Source: Shinisaurus crocodilurus (taxonomy: Eukaryota > Chordata > Lepidosauria > Squamata > Shinisauridae). Taken from it: a stretch of DNA of 64,000 nucleotides. The notes below the pieces were generated by a model. That model had not been told where the DNA came from, did not search any database, and was given only the letters and a program-made list of their open reading frames with translations. Each line of letters starts with the position of its first letter. The first letter of the stretch is position 1. The DNA lies in contig CM037877.1 of assembly GCA_021292165.1 (NCBI GenBank), forward strand, positions 211,958,715-212,022,714. Direction: 5' to 3'. Below, one piece after another: positions 50,395-60,972 of this stretch. The position numbers and the translations under genes are program-made.

Positions 50395-50508
50395 AATGTA
50401 ACGAAAACAGTGGAAGAAGAGAAACCTAAAGCTCCGACCATACAAGAGCTGAAGGTGAAGATCGACAGTTACAATTCAAAAGTCAACAACTGCTTGCTGA
50501 TGAAGCTG
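50395..50508 (+). CDS. RASSF5: RASSF5 exon 2 (linker before the RA domain)
   Basis: This exon encodes 38 residues (41-78 of the short isoform) starting NVTKTVEEEK, with the conserved stretch IQELKVKIDSYNSKVNNCL. It is the linker shared by long and short isoforms, just before the Ras-association fold. The acceptor is ttgttctag; the donor is CTG followed by gtttgt, a GT with T at +3 and therefore weaker than consensus. Phase is 0 at both ends, so skipping it would keep the frame. It lies about 49.2 kb from exon 1 and 9.1 kb from exon 3. The acidic/lysine-rich start (EEEKPK) is the most divergent part compared with mammals as I remember them. Confidence 0.92.
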
Positions 50509-51676
50509 GTTTGTACTGAATTTTCTGCATTATTTTTAACTTTTATTATAGTGTCGGCTTTTGTCATACAAGTCGCAGAACATTATATTGAAACTGGTCC
50601 TAGTTTTTCCTATAGACAGTGGTGGTGGAGGCTTGCCTAAGCCCAAGGGTAAATAAATCTCTGCCCCACTCCCCTAGTAGCTATGGGAAAATGTGCCCTC
50701 TTGCTGCTCCTCCCCCAATAACTCAAAGAACAAATGAAGCCCTGATTCCTGTAGGTTGAAGTTCCCTATAAATGGCATGGCCTAACCTACCTCTGTAATG
50801 AGAGAGCTAAGGAGTTTAACTTTGCAGGTTGCCAAACACCCCTACAGAAGGAAAAACTGTTTTCTGAAATGCATCAGGCCTTAATAAATTTAGGCACTTC
50901 AGAGAACTGTTCCTCCCCTGGCCATTCATTCATTCATTTTCTTTTTCTTTCTTTCTTTCTTTCATTTTTATACCGCCCAATAGCAGAAGCTCTCTGGGCG
51001 GTTTACAGCAATTAACAATACAGTCCCTGCCCACAGGCTTACAATCTAAAAAGACACGACACACAAGGAAAAAAGAATGGGGAGGGAAGAAGGAGGAATA
51101 TTAATTAATACTCCTGGCAGGGCTGGTGGAATGGCCCTGTGCTCCCTCTCTTCTTCCTCCTCTCAGCCTGCTGGAATGGCTGCTGGTGGTGGCAGTTGAG
51201 GGAGGAGGAGCCAGTTGAGGGAATACACACACACACACACATTTACTACATTCAGTGCCTTCTTCTTGTGGCCCCGAACTTGGCCCTTAACTCCCAGGGC
51301 CGCGTTTAGCACCTGAGCTTTCACAGAAGGGAGTGATGGTCAGACTCATGGAAATGTATGCACACCAGAAGTGATGGTGCTTTGTGGAGTGGCCGCCAAG
51401 ACTAAATAGCAAAACCAGTATTATTTTCCTTTGTTTCCTTCCCTATCCTTTGGAGCTTGGAGTGAGAGGTCATATTGTGAGTATATAGTTCATAGATTCA
51501 TAATCAATACATTTCTAAGGAATTGGCATTAATTCATATCACATCCTGAGCAGCACAGATGTGCCATCAATCTGTTCAGTCCTTCAGCCTTTTTTATATG
51601 GATATACCTCGTAGAATGCATGCCACGACGTGGCGTGAGAGTTTTGTATGGATTCCTGCTGCTGTACAATAGAATA
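50509..51676. other. 5' part of intron 2 with a LINE tail
   Basis: 50560-50640 is related to 48880-48957. 50935-51080 is a minus-strand L2/CR1-type 3' tail (ACCGCCCAATAGCAGAAGC, CTCTCTGGGCGGTTTACAG), starting with a CTTT tract. The rest is unassigned. Confidence 0.5.
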
Positions 51677-51815
51677 GCCTTCCCCAACCTGGGTGCCTTC
51701 CAGATGTGTTGGAGTGCATGTTCCATCATTCCCAGCCAGCATAGCCATTGGCTGGCTGGGGATGATAGGACTTGAAGCCAAACACATCTTCCAGGTTGGG
51801 GAAGACTGCAATAGA
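51677..51815. mobile_element. Short palindromic hAT-like MITE
   Basis: Ends AGCCTTCCCCAACCTGGGTG and the complement GGTTGGGGAAGACT. The flanking CAATAGAA and CAATAGAC differ at one base, fitting a hAT 8-bp target duplication. Confidence 0.78.
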
Positions 51816-52242
51816 CCATAACAGAAGTGACAAAGGCTCCCTAAGTGAGGAGCCTGGTCTTGCTTAACCAGGTTTTGAACAGCCACAAGGTTACTGGGCT
51901 CTCTGGTTCCACATCTGTGTAAGTCAGGGGCATTCTGCGGCTTACAAAAGTAGTTGAGGGCAGAAGGGCAGTCCCAATTTTGGTTGCAAAATACTACAGG
52001 CAAGAACATAGCAAATAATTATGTGGTTTGGTTCATCTGGATCACATTTGCTAAAAAGCAATGATCAGTGCTCCCTCTCCCCATGCTGGGCTACTTCACA
52101 GGGTTGCTTGTGTGAGAGAGCAGGATGTGAATAGGATAGATAAGAAGGTGTAAAAATTAAAAAATCTGCTAGCAGAAAACTGGCCAGGACTCCAAGGCTC
52201 CCTGTTCCCTATGCTATCAGTGATTTTGTGAAATGAACTACG

Positions 52243-52870
52243 AGTGGGATTTATTTATTTATTTATTTATTGTATTTATGAATCGCCCATCTGGCCGGCA
52301 AACCAGCCACTCTGGACGATGTACAACATGATAAAATATAAAATACAGTTAAAACAGTATAAAATTTTAAAATCTCAACCCACCCCATATTCCCGCCTGA
52401 ATAGCCATAGTTTTAGTGAGCGGCGGAAGCTCAGCAGAGGGGGGGCATGGCGGAGGTCACTAGGGAGAGAGTTCCACAGTATGGGGGCCGCCACAGAAAT
52501 GGCCCTCTTCCGAGTTCTCACCAGTCTAGCTGCTCTGGCTGAAGGGACAAGGAGAAGGCCATCTGTGGCAGATCTTGTGGAGCGGCCTACTTGGTGTTGC
52601 TGGAGATGCTCCTTGAGATAAACTGGACCGGAGCCGTATAGGGTTTTAAAGGTCAAAACCAACACCTTGAATTTGGCTCAGCAAGCAACTGGTAGCCAGC
52701 GCAGCTCCTTGAGCACTGGAGTGATGTGATCCCGCCGGCAGCTGCCTTTAACCAGGCGAGCCGCCGCGTTCTGTACCAGCTGTAGCTTCTGAACCGTCTT
52801 CCAGGGTAACCCCACGTAGAGCGCATTACAGTAGTCTAGGCGAGAGGAGACCAAGGTGTAAAATCCACTA
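52243..52870 (-). pseudogene. L2/CR1-type LINE, reverse transcriptase C-terminal remnant
   Basis: From about 52870 down on the minus strand the sequence encodes [24 protein letters not shown], then [14 protein letters not shown], and, after an in-frame TGA in the 'LPVAC' segment, LVLTFKTLYGSGPVYLKEHL and APILWNSLPSDLR. This is the typical end of L2/CR1 ORF2. The 3' UTR follows to a (TTTA)n tail at about 52243-52270. 5'-truncated and dead, but the coding part is still easy to read. Confidence 0.85.
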
Positions 52871-54411
52871 TCTCAGCCTGGGCAGAGGCTCCAGTCTTCA
52901 GGGTCTGACCTATTTTACTTGGTTCTAGTAATAGTTCACAGGAATTCTTAAGGAGGGCAACTTTAGAATTTCCCCCTTTTAAGGGGCTGATCCAGGTACC
53001 CTTTGAATACAGGAGGGTTTGGATATGTATATCCATCAGCCAGATTCCTTCATGGCTTATTTCATGAACCTGCTGTGTAATTGGTGTGAGCCATGTAGCA
53101 GCTGGGGAGACTGTTATTCCGTTGCTAATTTGAGTCTTCAGCTGAAACTTTCTATAGCCACCGCAGTGCCCTGTGAATACCAGCAAATGATTTTCCACAA
53201 ATAGCTGTGGCTCTATTGTTCTAGTGCAGATGAGTTGAGATGAACATAACCCATGACTTTCTTCTGTGGTTCAGCGGCTGCCCAGGAACCTCTGGCCCTA
53301 TGGAAGCAGATGTGTTTGTTCCTGCCACCACAGAAAAAGTACCAGTCACGGTGCACCATCTTTGATCACTGGCTTTCGGTTTGCATTCTTGGTTATGCCC
53401 TCCTCTTGGAAAACAACAGCCTAATCTAAAGAGGGACCAAGGAAAGGCCCATTCAAAATTCAAACTTAATGGGAAAGGGATAATGTTTCACTCAGCTCCG
53501 TGTGTCCTGAGTCTTTCAACTTGTTGGATTTGCTTGTTGCCTACTTTTCTAGGCAAGGGTCATTCCATGTAAAATCAACCAATGAATTTACCTGACCATC
53601 ACTGATTTTGAAAAAACTTGGTGAACTTGTTGGGTCTGCTGAGAAAATAAGCTGCTCCAAAAATTAGACTTCTGGGACAAAAGCTTTTGGAGATATGGCA
53701 ATCAAAAATAGGAAGAAAAATGTTAATTTTTGTGTGTCGGACATCATTAAAATTACAGTAATTCCAGTTCTACAGAACCTAGAAGGTTAATCATGGTGTT
53801 GATGGAAAGCCTTTGAAATGCTCTTTCATTTGATATGTAACATAAATGGGTTTTTTGGAATAAATATATATTCAAGGTCGAATAGTAAAATTTGACCTTG
53901 AATTCTGCAAAAACTAATTTTTTTTTCTCCATGATTTTTCTTTTAGTATTCCATCTGACAGTGCTTAATACATGTACCAATTTTCAAAATGGGGTTCTTA
54001 ACAGAAAACGAGTTACATCTTTTGGGGCGCTCTATGTGTATGTGTCATAGTTCATATGAATTGCTATCTCACTGTACATATCTTAAGAAAATATGCATTA
54101 TCACTTAGGTTTTGAATACAATATTGTGCACAAGTACAAGCTACCCTGTCATAATTGTGCAGCTCTGAATTAGGTATTCTTTTTCACAATAGCATACTTC
54201 TGACATTTTGTGTAGAATAATGATACTTCCTCTGGGTGGTCATTCTGGTATGAAATCAATCAAAGAATATTTCCAACTGAAAGCAAATTGCTTAAGATTT
54301 GGTGAACTTGTTCTGCTTATTAAAAAATAAGTTGCAGGGCCTATTGTTTTCAGAAGAATGAGGTTTAAAATATGTACTTTTAAAAAGGTACTCACCAGTA
54401 TGCTTGGGGAA

Positions 54412-54626
54412 AACACTGGGACTCGGGAGATCCGGGTTCGAGTCCCTGCTCGACCATGAAACTCACTGGGTGACTTTGGGCCAGTCACTGACTCTCAGCC
54501 TAACCTACCTCACAGGGTTGTTGTGAGGATAAAATGGAGAGGAGGATTATGTAAGCCGCCTTGGGTTCCTTGCAGGAAAAAAAGGCGGGGTATAAATATA
54601 ATAAATAAATAAATAAATAAAAATAA
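54412..54626 (+). mobile_element. 5'-truncated CORE-SINE nested in the DNA transposon
   Basis: It starts within the tRNA-like head (CACTGGGACTCGGGAGATCC), has an intact B box GGTTCGAGTCC, the core and an (AAAT)n tail. It is younger than the transposon it sits in. Confidence 0.85.
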
Positions 54627-54905
54627 ATGTTCATTTTATTTTTTTCAAATAAATATACAGAAGTTTGACCTTGAATAATGACAAAAAACTCCTTTTGTTT
54701 TAAATAACGTTTAACATCCCTGGAAACATGTACTTGATTTCAAAATGGGACTCTTACTAACATAGTTATTTTGATTTACGGTACTTAGATGTGGGCTTGA
54801 AAAACCATTATTGTGCATAGATGAGATTTTCCATTTTACTTTTATATATGCTGATCAGTTTTTATGCAGTTCAAATATTACTTGCTAACATTTTGTTAAC
54901 AAGTC

Positions 54906-55760
54906 CTAAATTAAGGAGCTTTTCATAACAGTAGTTTCTAGTCTTGAAGTTGCTGCTTGACACTCTTTGTCTGTTAGTGTATAGAAGTGCCCTGTTGGGC
55001 AACAAGGATCAGCTTTTGTCAAAACATCTGAAGATGGTATCCATAGGACATCTTGTTTATCTGGATACATAAATGATTTTGCTGGTCCAGCTGGATGAAG
55101 AAAGCTCACTAACACTTCTGCTCTCTGATCATCTGTTTGTAAAACACAACCTAACCACCAACAAATCCTCGTATTTCTTGCAATTCCAGTTCTCCTTCTT
55201 TAATAGTCACTACTGTCTCTTTTCTGGATTCGCATTGAAATTAATATCTTTTAGTAGCAACAGTGTGTTTTGTTAATGGAATTACAGCGTGAATTTTCTG
55301 TGTCCCAGGAATCGCCTTGAATTCTCAAAGCGACATTTCAGAAGCTTTTCTTCCCGTTCATTATCTTTACTTGTGGTGTATTGAAATGCAACCTGTGTGA
55401 TGTTCTCCTTTGCCCAATCAAAGAGTTGATGAGGGGTCATGATTTGTTTTTCATACGGATGCTGCAAACTTGCTCGAGCAGCTAACCTTTTCACAGTGCC
55501 ACCCAAACCATCACAAGGCCCTTTTCCATGTGATGTGGCAAAGAAGTGCCATTCTGCATCGATACTGAAATCTGACTTATGCTTACTTAAGTTGTTGAAG
55601 TTTTTACCGTTTTTATACTGTGCTGCTGCACCATCAGGGAAATAATAGATCTTAGTTATGCTACCTGTAGAAATGGTGTGCAGGAATTCAACAATTTGAA
55701 AAGTCATGAACACATTGCAGCAGAAGTGGGGTCGGCACTTGTCACGGCTTCAGGCCTGCC
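54906..55760 (-). pseudogene. Decayed transposase of the Sola-like transposon
   Basis: The best frame (55713-55282, 143 residues) holds YYFPDGAAAQYKN (residues 24-35 region) and EWHFFATSHGKGPCDGLGG (54-72), followed by LTPHQLFDWAKENI-like sequence. These blocks belong to a transposase family I know from invertebrate and vertebrate repeats; the D in PDGAAAQ is a likely catalytic acid. A second block in another frame (about 55190-54906) has VSFLHPAGPAKSFMYP, the C-terminal part of the same proteins. Between them are frameshifts and stops, and the N-terminal half is not found upstream, so the gene is dead. Confidence 0.75.
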
Positions 55761-56480
55761 TTTTTCTTTCTTATCAGAATCTGTGTGAATAAAGCTTGAT
55801 TTAATGTAGACATCCAAAGAGATATATCTCTGTGAAGGTTTGAGGCCTACCCATGCCTGGTTTGGTTTCAGCCTGAAGGCCCCGGAAGCTCCGGAAGGGA
55901 GAGGGTGGGCTTAAGTTTAATTTCCCTCCAAAAAATTCTGTTTTAAGTGTGTATAAGGGGGTGAAGTTATTGTAGGGAGGTACTGTGCATGTATAAGAAC
56001 ATTCACATCTTCTGAACTGTTCGGAACCCCGTTCTGGAAATCGGTACATATACTCAAGGTAAACATGGGTTATCTGAGGAAAAAAATCAGCAAAAAAAAC
56101 CATTTGATTTTTTTGGAATTCAAGGTCAAATTAAAGAAACTATGACCTTGAATGTTTTATTTCACATGCATCCTTCATGTTACATATCATATAAAAGGGT
56201 AGTTTGAGAGCTTTCATATGACACCATGATTTACTTTCTAGGTCAATTCTGAAGGATGTTATGATACTTTTTGTGTAGTCACAAATGCTGAAAAATCGTG
56301 TTTTGGGCATTTTTTGAGCACACTGTACTTTTGAACCGTGAGGTATAATGACCTATAATTTGGTGTATGTTCATTTCTCATGCTGGTCTACCAGTATGCC
56401 AAGTTTTTTTTAAAAAAATCACAGATGGTGAGGCAAATTTTTCATTTTTGGGGGTTGATTTTACATGGAATGACCCGCAA

Positions 56481-58050
56481 ATAACTTCCACAAAGCAGGT
56501 GGATTAGAATGCCCCAAAGAATGTCTAGAAGCGTGCAGCCCAGTAATGGGCTTGCTAGTGCAAGTCAATGTGTAATTTAGATAGAAATATTCAATTTATT
56601 TATTTGCTGTAATGTATTTTTATGATTTATGATTCATTTGCATTAAATATTTGCTATTAAATTTAAATGCATCTCACTATAGTGGGGAAGACTGTGACCA
56701 GGTGACTGCTGTGTGGCTTCTCAGTCTGCTATCCAGATGGTAACTGTTGAAGGGCAGCTTCAAAGCCCCTGCTCTTCCTTCTTAGGGTCCTTCATGGTCT
56801 GGACTTGGACTGGACAGCCCTTTATAAAGGATCACCTTCTCTTTGAAGCTATCCTGTTTTTAAAGTAGGATGGCTACCCTACCCTAAAAGTGACTGTGGT
56901 TTATTCTGATTTTTTAGGAACGTGGAATGACCTAATACACAAGTGCACAGCTTGGTTTGCACAGGGGCCCATGTTGGAAATGCACAGGCCAGAGGACTGT
57001 TGCTAACTTGCATTCTTTGGTTACATGTAATTAAGCAAATTCACACACATGTGTCAGATGCCAAACTACAATTGGCTGACACATTATACTTTATCCGCAT
57101 TAGTCTTTCTGAAATCTCCACACAGTAAATATTAACTTTTTTTAGCCCTTTAAAAAAAATCTTAAAATCAGTTGAAAACATTTGGACTTTTTATTTTCCT
57201 CTTTGCTTCTGACTGTTTATTTGTTGATTTCTTTTAAAGCTGGATTTTTAAAAAAACAACAATTGCATAGCTAACAATTACTTAAAATAATTTTTAAAAC
57301 TTTACAAATAAAACAAATAATGGAAACAAATACACGCCAATCAAAAGACCACGGAATAATAGCACCAAAGGCAACTGGCCATCACCAGAAGCCTTCTGAA
57401 AAAGCCAGGTCTTCACAACACAATGATGAAGAGTAAGCAGTGGTGGGGCAAGGTAGGCTTCCCAGGAGAGGTCCTTTCACAGCAATGAAAAGACCCTGTC
57501 TCCTGTCCCAGCCCTCCAAGCCTCATATAGCAGGTGGAAGCAGTGCAGCAATTCTGATGTCGATCTGTGTATAGGATGTTGGCCATCTTAACACATTCAG
57601 CTTTTTCAAACAACCTGAAATTACCAAAATCACTTGTGGGAAAAGATGTAGTACCAAGAGGTAGAGAAGAAGTGGGATAGCTGGAGGTGGCGCTGTTATC
57701 CTTGGCAAGAGCTGAAAAAATGAAGTGCCAAGTCACACTGTGGGAATCCCTAGTCATGTTCATGGCTAAATGAACAGATTTAATTGACAGATGGAAAAAG
57801 TGGTTTCTAGAGCAATATAAAACTGGGTGTGGTCTTGGTGAAGACAGTGGGCTGGATCCAATGGAGCCTGCGACGACACGGTTCTTTACACTGTAGGACC
57901 ACGTGCATCAACCCTTCTCAGGCTAGGCATCAACACTTAAAAACCTGAGTGGAGGGTCAAATGAAACCTTTCCCCTACTAATGAGGGAAAAGATTAATTC
58001 TGGTTATTAAGGATCTATTTTTAAATTTATGATGCTGTGGGTACAAAGGT
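56481..58050. other. Intron 2 stretch with no recognised element
   Basis: No exon or known family was recognised. A sequence GGCTGGATCCAATGGAGCC at 57850 may pair with GGGATCCAACCC at 58783, so the LTR between them could sit inside an older palindromic element. Confidence 0.4.
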
Positions 58051-58504
58051 GTGTGTGTAGATTTAAAAGTAAAGCAGGTTAATAACGCCAAGCTGACATG
58101 TAGGATTTGGGTAGCAAACAAAATAAAAATAAGTTTATTTTAATTCTCAAAATCTTAGTTCTAGAAAATAAACCTGCCTACACCAAACACTTTATAATTA
58201 ACCTAAGTCCCTATAACTCCAAATACTCTCACTTCTCATACAATCACTGATTCCTCTTAAAACTCCTGACAAGACACAAATAACCCACCTAACTCCCAAA
58301 CTCTCTAACACTCCCAACACACTACAACCAACACTCTTACTTCTTAACACACTAACTCTGACATCACTCAAACACTCCTTATATACTCCTCCCCCCACCC
58401 TTTCCAAGACATCACAAACCACACCCACTCAGTTCAACATTCTATACTCACTAAATATACTAAAGCAGACATACACCAGGGAACTGAATTGTGGGGTTAC
58501 ACCA
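58051..58504 (-). mobile_element. Probable solo LTR
   Basis: Read on the minus strand it starts TGTGGTGTAACCCC, has a TATA box (tatataag at about 58379-58385), a G-rich promoter side and a poly-A signal AATAAA (58134-58139) 240 bases later, and ends in CA near 58051. The + strand is almost free of G between 58190 and 58430. No internal retroviral genes are next to it. The target duplication was not resolved, so the exact ends are uncertain. Confidence 0.55.
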
Positions 58505-58509
58505 CAGAG

Positions 58510-58800
58510 CCCTGCTGCAAAAGGAAGGCATCCTTCCATTCACAGAAGGGCCTTCAATTCAGCAGAGGCTTCCATGAATGGGGTGGGGACCATTTTTATT
58601 GATTCCCCCTGCAGCCCCCCACACCAGCCGCTGTGCTGTTTGTGAGGGTCCTCCAATCCTCTGGAGCAGTTGTTTGGGATCAGCAAGGGGCTGCAGGGGG
58701 AATCGGTGACCGTTTTCTCTCTGCATTCTGTTTGCGGGAGCTGAGAGCATCCAATTCCGTGAGCAGAAATCTGGGATCCAACCCAATGGGATTGTTTCAT
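58510..58800. repeat. Palindromic repeat with 18-bp perfect arms
   Basis: gattccccctgcagcccc (58601-58618) is the exact complement of ggggctgcagggggaatc (58687-58704). A related sequence is at 48600-48746. Probably a MITE. Confidence 0.55.
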
Positions 58801-58888
58801 GCTATCAATATTGCAAGGAACTTGTCCTGGTATTGACTTGTTGTCTTCCCCATTGTGGACTTTCTCTCTGAAAGCATTAAGTCGAGAT

Positions 58889-59061
58889 TAGGAACATAGG
58901 AAGATGGCTTTCTACCAAGTTAGATCACTGGCCCACCTCACTCAGTATACTGTAGTCTATACTGACTGGCAGGAGTAATTTCCAGCCCCACCTGAAGGTG
59001 CTGGGGATTTAACCTTGGACCTTTGTCAGCAACACATGTGCTGTAGCACAGAGCTACTCTC
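58889..59061 (-). mobile_element. Second-family tRNA-derived SINE
   Basis: On the minus strand the tRNA-like part GTAGCTCTGTGCTACAGCAC and a B-box-like GGTTAAATCCCCAGC come first, ending in the tail CCATCTTCCTATGTTCCTAA. Same family as 61869. Confidence 0.65.
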
Positions 59062-59062
59062 C

Positions 59063-59315
59063 TTTTATTTATTTACGGTATTTATTTATTTATTACATTT
59101 CTACCCCGCCTTTTTTCCAGCAAGGAACCCAAGGTGGCTTACATAATCCTCCTCCTCTCCATTTTATCTTCACAACAACCCTGTGAGGTAGGTTAGGCTG
59201 AGAGTCAGTGACTGGCCCAAAGTCACCCAGTGAGTTCCATGGCTGAGCAGGGACTAGAACCCGGATCTCCCGACTCCCAGTCCAACACTCTCACCACTAT
59301 GCCACACTGGCCTTC
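59063..59315 (-). mobile_element. tRNA-derived CORE/MIR-like SINE, full length
   Basis: Minus-strand head GCCAGTGTGGCATAGTGGTG, B box GGTTCTAGTCC, core and (AAAT)n tail, all present. It directly follows a 5S rRNA-derived piece in the same orientation and is followed by the other SINE family. Confidence 0.88.
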
Positions 59316-59333
59316 CCCTAAAAAGAAAAAAAA

Positions 59334-59408
59334 ACCCTGTATTCCCAGCGTTGCCCATCCAAGTACTAATGGCCCTGCTTAGTTTCTAGAATCGGGTATG
59401 GCTGTAGG
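59334..59408 (-). pseudogene. 5S rRNA-derived sequence
   Basis: On the minus strand it reads GCCATACC, then AACTAAGCAGGGCC, AGTACTTGGATGGGC and GGGAATAC, the order and spacing of 5S rRNA. The segment between GCCATACC and AAGCTAAGC, which holds part of the internal promoter, is mostly deleted, so it is a pseudogene or the head of a 5S-derived SINE. Confidence 0.82.
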
Positions 59409-59611
59409 TTGGTCCTGCAGTTGACTTGCAGTACATTTGTATGGGCAAGAAATAAATGTATGGAAAAATGATGGGGTTGCTGCCTTTAGACTGTGGTTCT
59501 TCATGGAAATCATCTGTGTTCCATGTTTCAAGTAATTCAGCAAATAAAATGCCACCAAATCCACCTCTACTCCCCTTTTATCCTTCATTTTAATTTCATC
59601 CCCTCCCACAG

Positions 59612-59909
59612 AATGACGATGGCACTTACACAGGTTTCATCAAAGTGCACCTGAAACTGCGCCGGCCTGTGACGGTCCCAGCAGGGATCAGGCCACAGTC
59701 TATCTATGATGCCCTCAAGGAGGTCAACTTGGCCAATATGACAGAGAAGAGAACCTCCTTCTACCTGCCACTGGATGCCATCAAACAATTGCACATCAGC
59801 AGCACCACCACCGTGAGTGAGGTGATCCAGGGACTTCTGAAGAAATTCATGGTGGTGGACAACCCACAGAAATTTGCACTTTTCAAGCAGATGCAGAAAG
59901 ATGGTCAAG
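59612..59909 (+). CDS. RASSF5: RASSF5 exon 3 (main part of the Ras-association domain)
   Basis: This exon encodes residues 79-177 plus the first base of codon 178. It starts NDDGTYTGFIKVHLKLRRPV and continues through the block ISSTTTVSEVIQGLLKKF to KQMQKDGQ. It carries most of the RA domain, a ubiquitin-like fold that contacts the switch regions of Ras/Rap1; the basic strand KVHLKLRRP is the expected binding edge (family knowledge). The acceptor is ccctcccacag, the donor CAAG then gtgaga, leaving phase 1. The nearly unchanged protein sequence shows strong purifying selection. A LINE tail begins about 20 bp past the donor, so downstream intronic splicing signals are squeezed into a short space. 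Confidence 0.96.
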
Positions 59910-59928
59910 GTGAGATTGTGTTCCCTTT

Positions 59929-60420
59929 TAGTAGTAGGCGATCACTCATGACCGAGTAAGATTGTCTTCCAGGATAAAATTACAAAAAGAAAATTATATA
60001 AAGAGGAAATTGTATAAAATTGTGTAGACTCTAGCGATGGGTCCGGTCCGTAAGTGACTGTGGAGGGCGATTCTAGATCCACACAGCTTCCCACAATTAG
60101 GACAAAGGTTACCAGATGGAAGATGGTCCTGTAAAGGATTCATTTGATGTGCTTTTCGCTTAGCACGTTTCTCCCTTTCACCTTGCACTCGGGCTTTTTC
60201 AAAGTCCATAGAACCTTTGTGAAAGGCCAACCTCCAGTTAGAGCGTTCATGGGCCAGAGCTTCCCAGTTCTCAATGTTTATATTGCATTTTTTTAAGATT
60301 AATCTTAAGAACATCTTTAAACCTCTTATACTGACCACCGATATTCTGCTTTCCATCCTTGAGTTGGGAATAAAGTAACTGCTTTGGGAGACAGCAGTCA
60401 GGCATTCAAACAACATAAAG
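59929..60420 (-). pseudogene. Non-LTR retrotransposon ORF2 C-terminus, frameshifted
   Basis: The minus strand encodes a block with NIENWEALAHERSNWR, then a basic REKRAKRKA segment and a zinc-finger-like end CPNCGKLCGSRIALHSH. This is the conserved end of a group of LINE proteins. Upstream of a seven-base T run (60288-60294) the matching sequence is in another frame (MPDCCLPKQLLYSQL, GGQYKRFKDVLK), a clear frameshift. The 3' tail ends in a TAC/TAG triplet repeat near 59929, about 20 bp from exon 3. The clade is not assigned. Confidence 0.75.
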
Positions 60421-60972
60421 TTGGCGTTGAAGGATCATTTTTTAAGGCAGTAATAACTGTGTTATCAAGCTGCAAAGAAGAGCTGTCTGCTTCTTGAGCA
60501 GCTAGGGTAGGGGAACCTGTGGCCCTCCAGATGTTGGACTACAACATCTGGAGGGCCATCATCCCTGACCATTGGCTGTGCAGTCCAACAACATTGGGGG
60601 GGCAACACGTTCCTCGTGCCTGAGCTAGCTTATTCATAGCTCAAGAGACCTTCTTTGTTTCAAACCTAGTGCCCTCCAGATATGTTGGGACTACAGCTCC
60701 AATCAGCCCCAGCCAGCATGGCTGGTGTATGTAATGGTAAAGTCTGTAAGCTCCACGTGTTCTCAGAGCCACCACTACCACTTTAGCAGAATGGGCCCAG
60801 GTAATTGTAGCAAAGTTTTCTATGGAGAAATTATGACTGCCAGGAAGTGGGGTGGGGTTAAAAAGGACATCTGAAGCACCCACTGTTGAATTTCTACTGA
60901 AAAGTCAACAGAAATGAGACACTTCTAAAACTGACTTCCTAAATCATAGGTCCAAATCTACATTCATAGACT
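60421..60972. other. Intron 3 stretch with MITE fragments
   Basis: 60500-60600 and 60665-60725 are fragments of the short hAT-like MITE (GGCCCTCCAGATGTTGGACT; GTGCCCTCCAGATATGTTGG). In the first, the arms are almost adjacent. The rest is unassigned. Confidence 0.5.

Larger units (their letters stand above)
53557..56476 (-). mobile_element. 2.9-kb DNA transposon, Sola-like, perfect 24-bp TIRs
   Basis: The first 24 bases (53557-53580, starting gggtcattccatgtaaaatc) are the exact reverse complement of 56453-56476. GCAA lies directly outside both ends (53553-53556, 56477-56480), a 4-bp target duplication. GGG termini with a 4-bp duplication fit the Sola superfamily (known rule for that group; assignment is my inference). 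Sequence outside the transposase has tandem and inverted copies of motifs such as GACCTTGAAT. A SINE (54412-54626) is nested in it. A decayed transposase lies on the minus strand. Confidence 0.85.

Noticed and set aside
55801..56103. Minus-strand frame of 100 codons inside the Sola-like element
   Set aside because: It lies where the transposase N-terminus would be, but I could not match it to that protein, so it was not included in the pseudogene.
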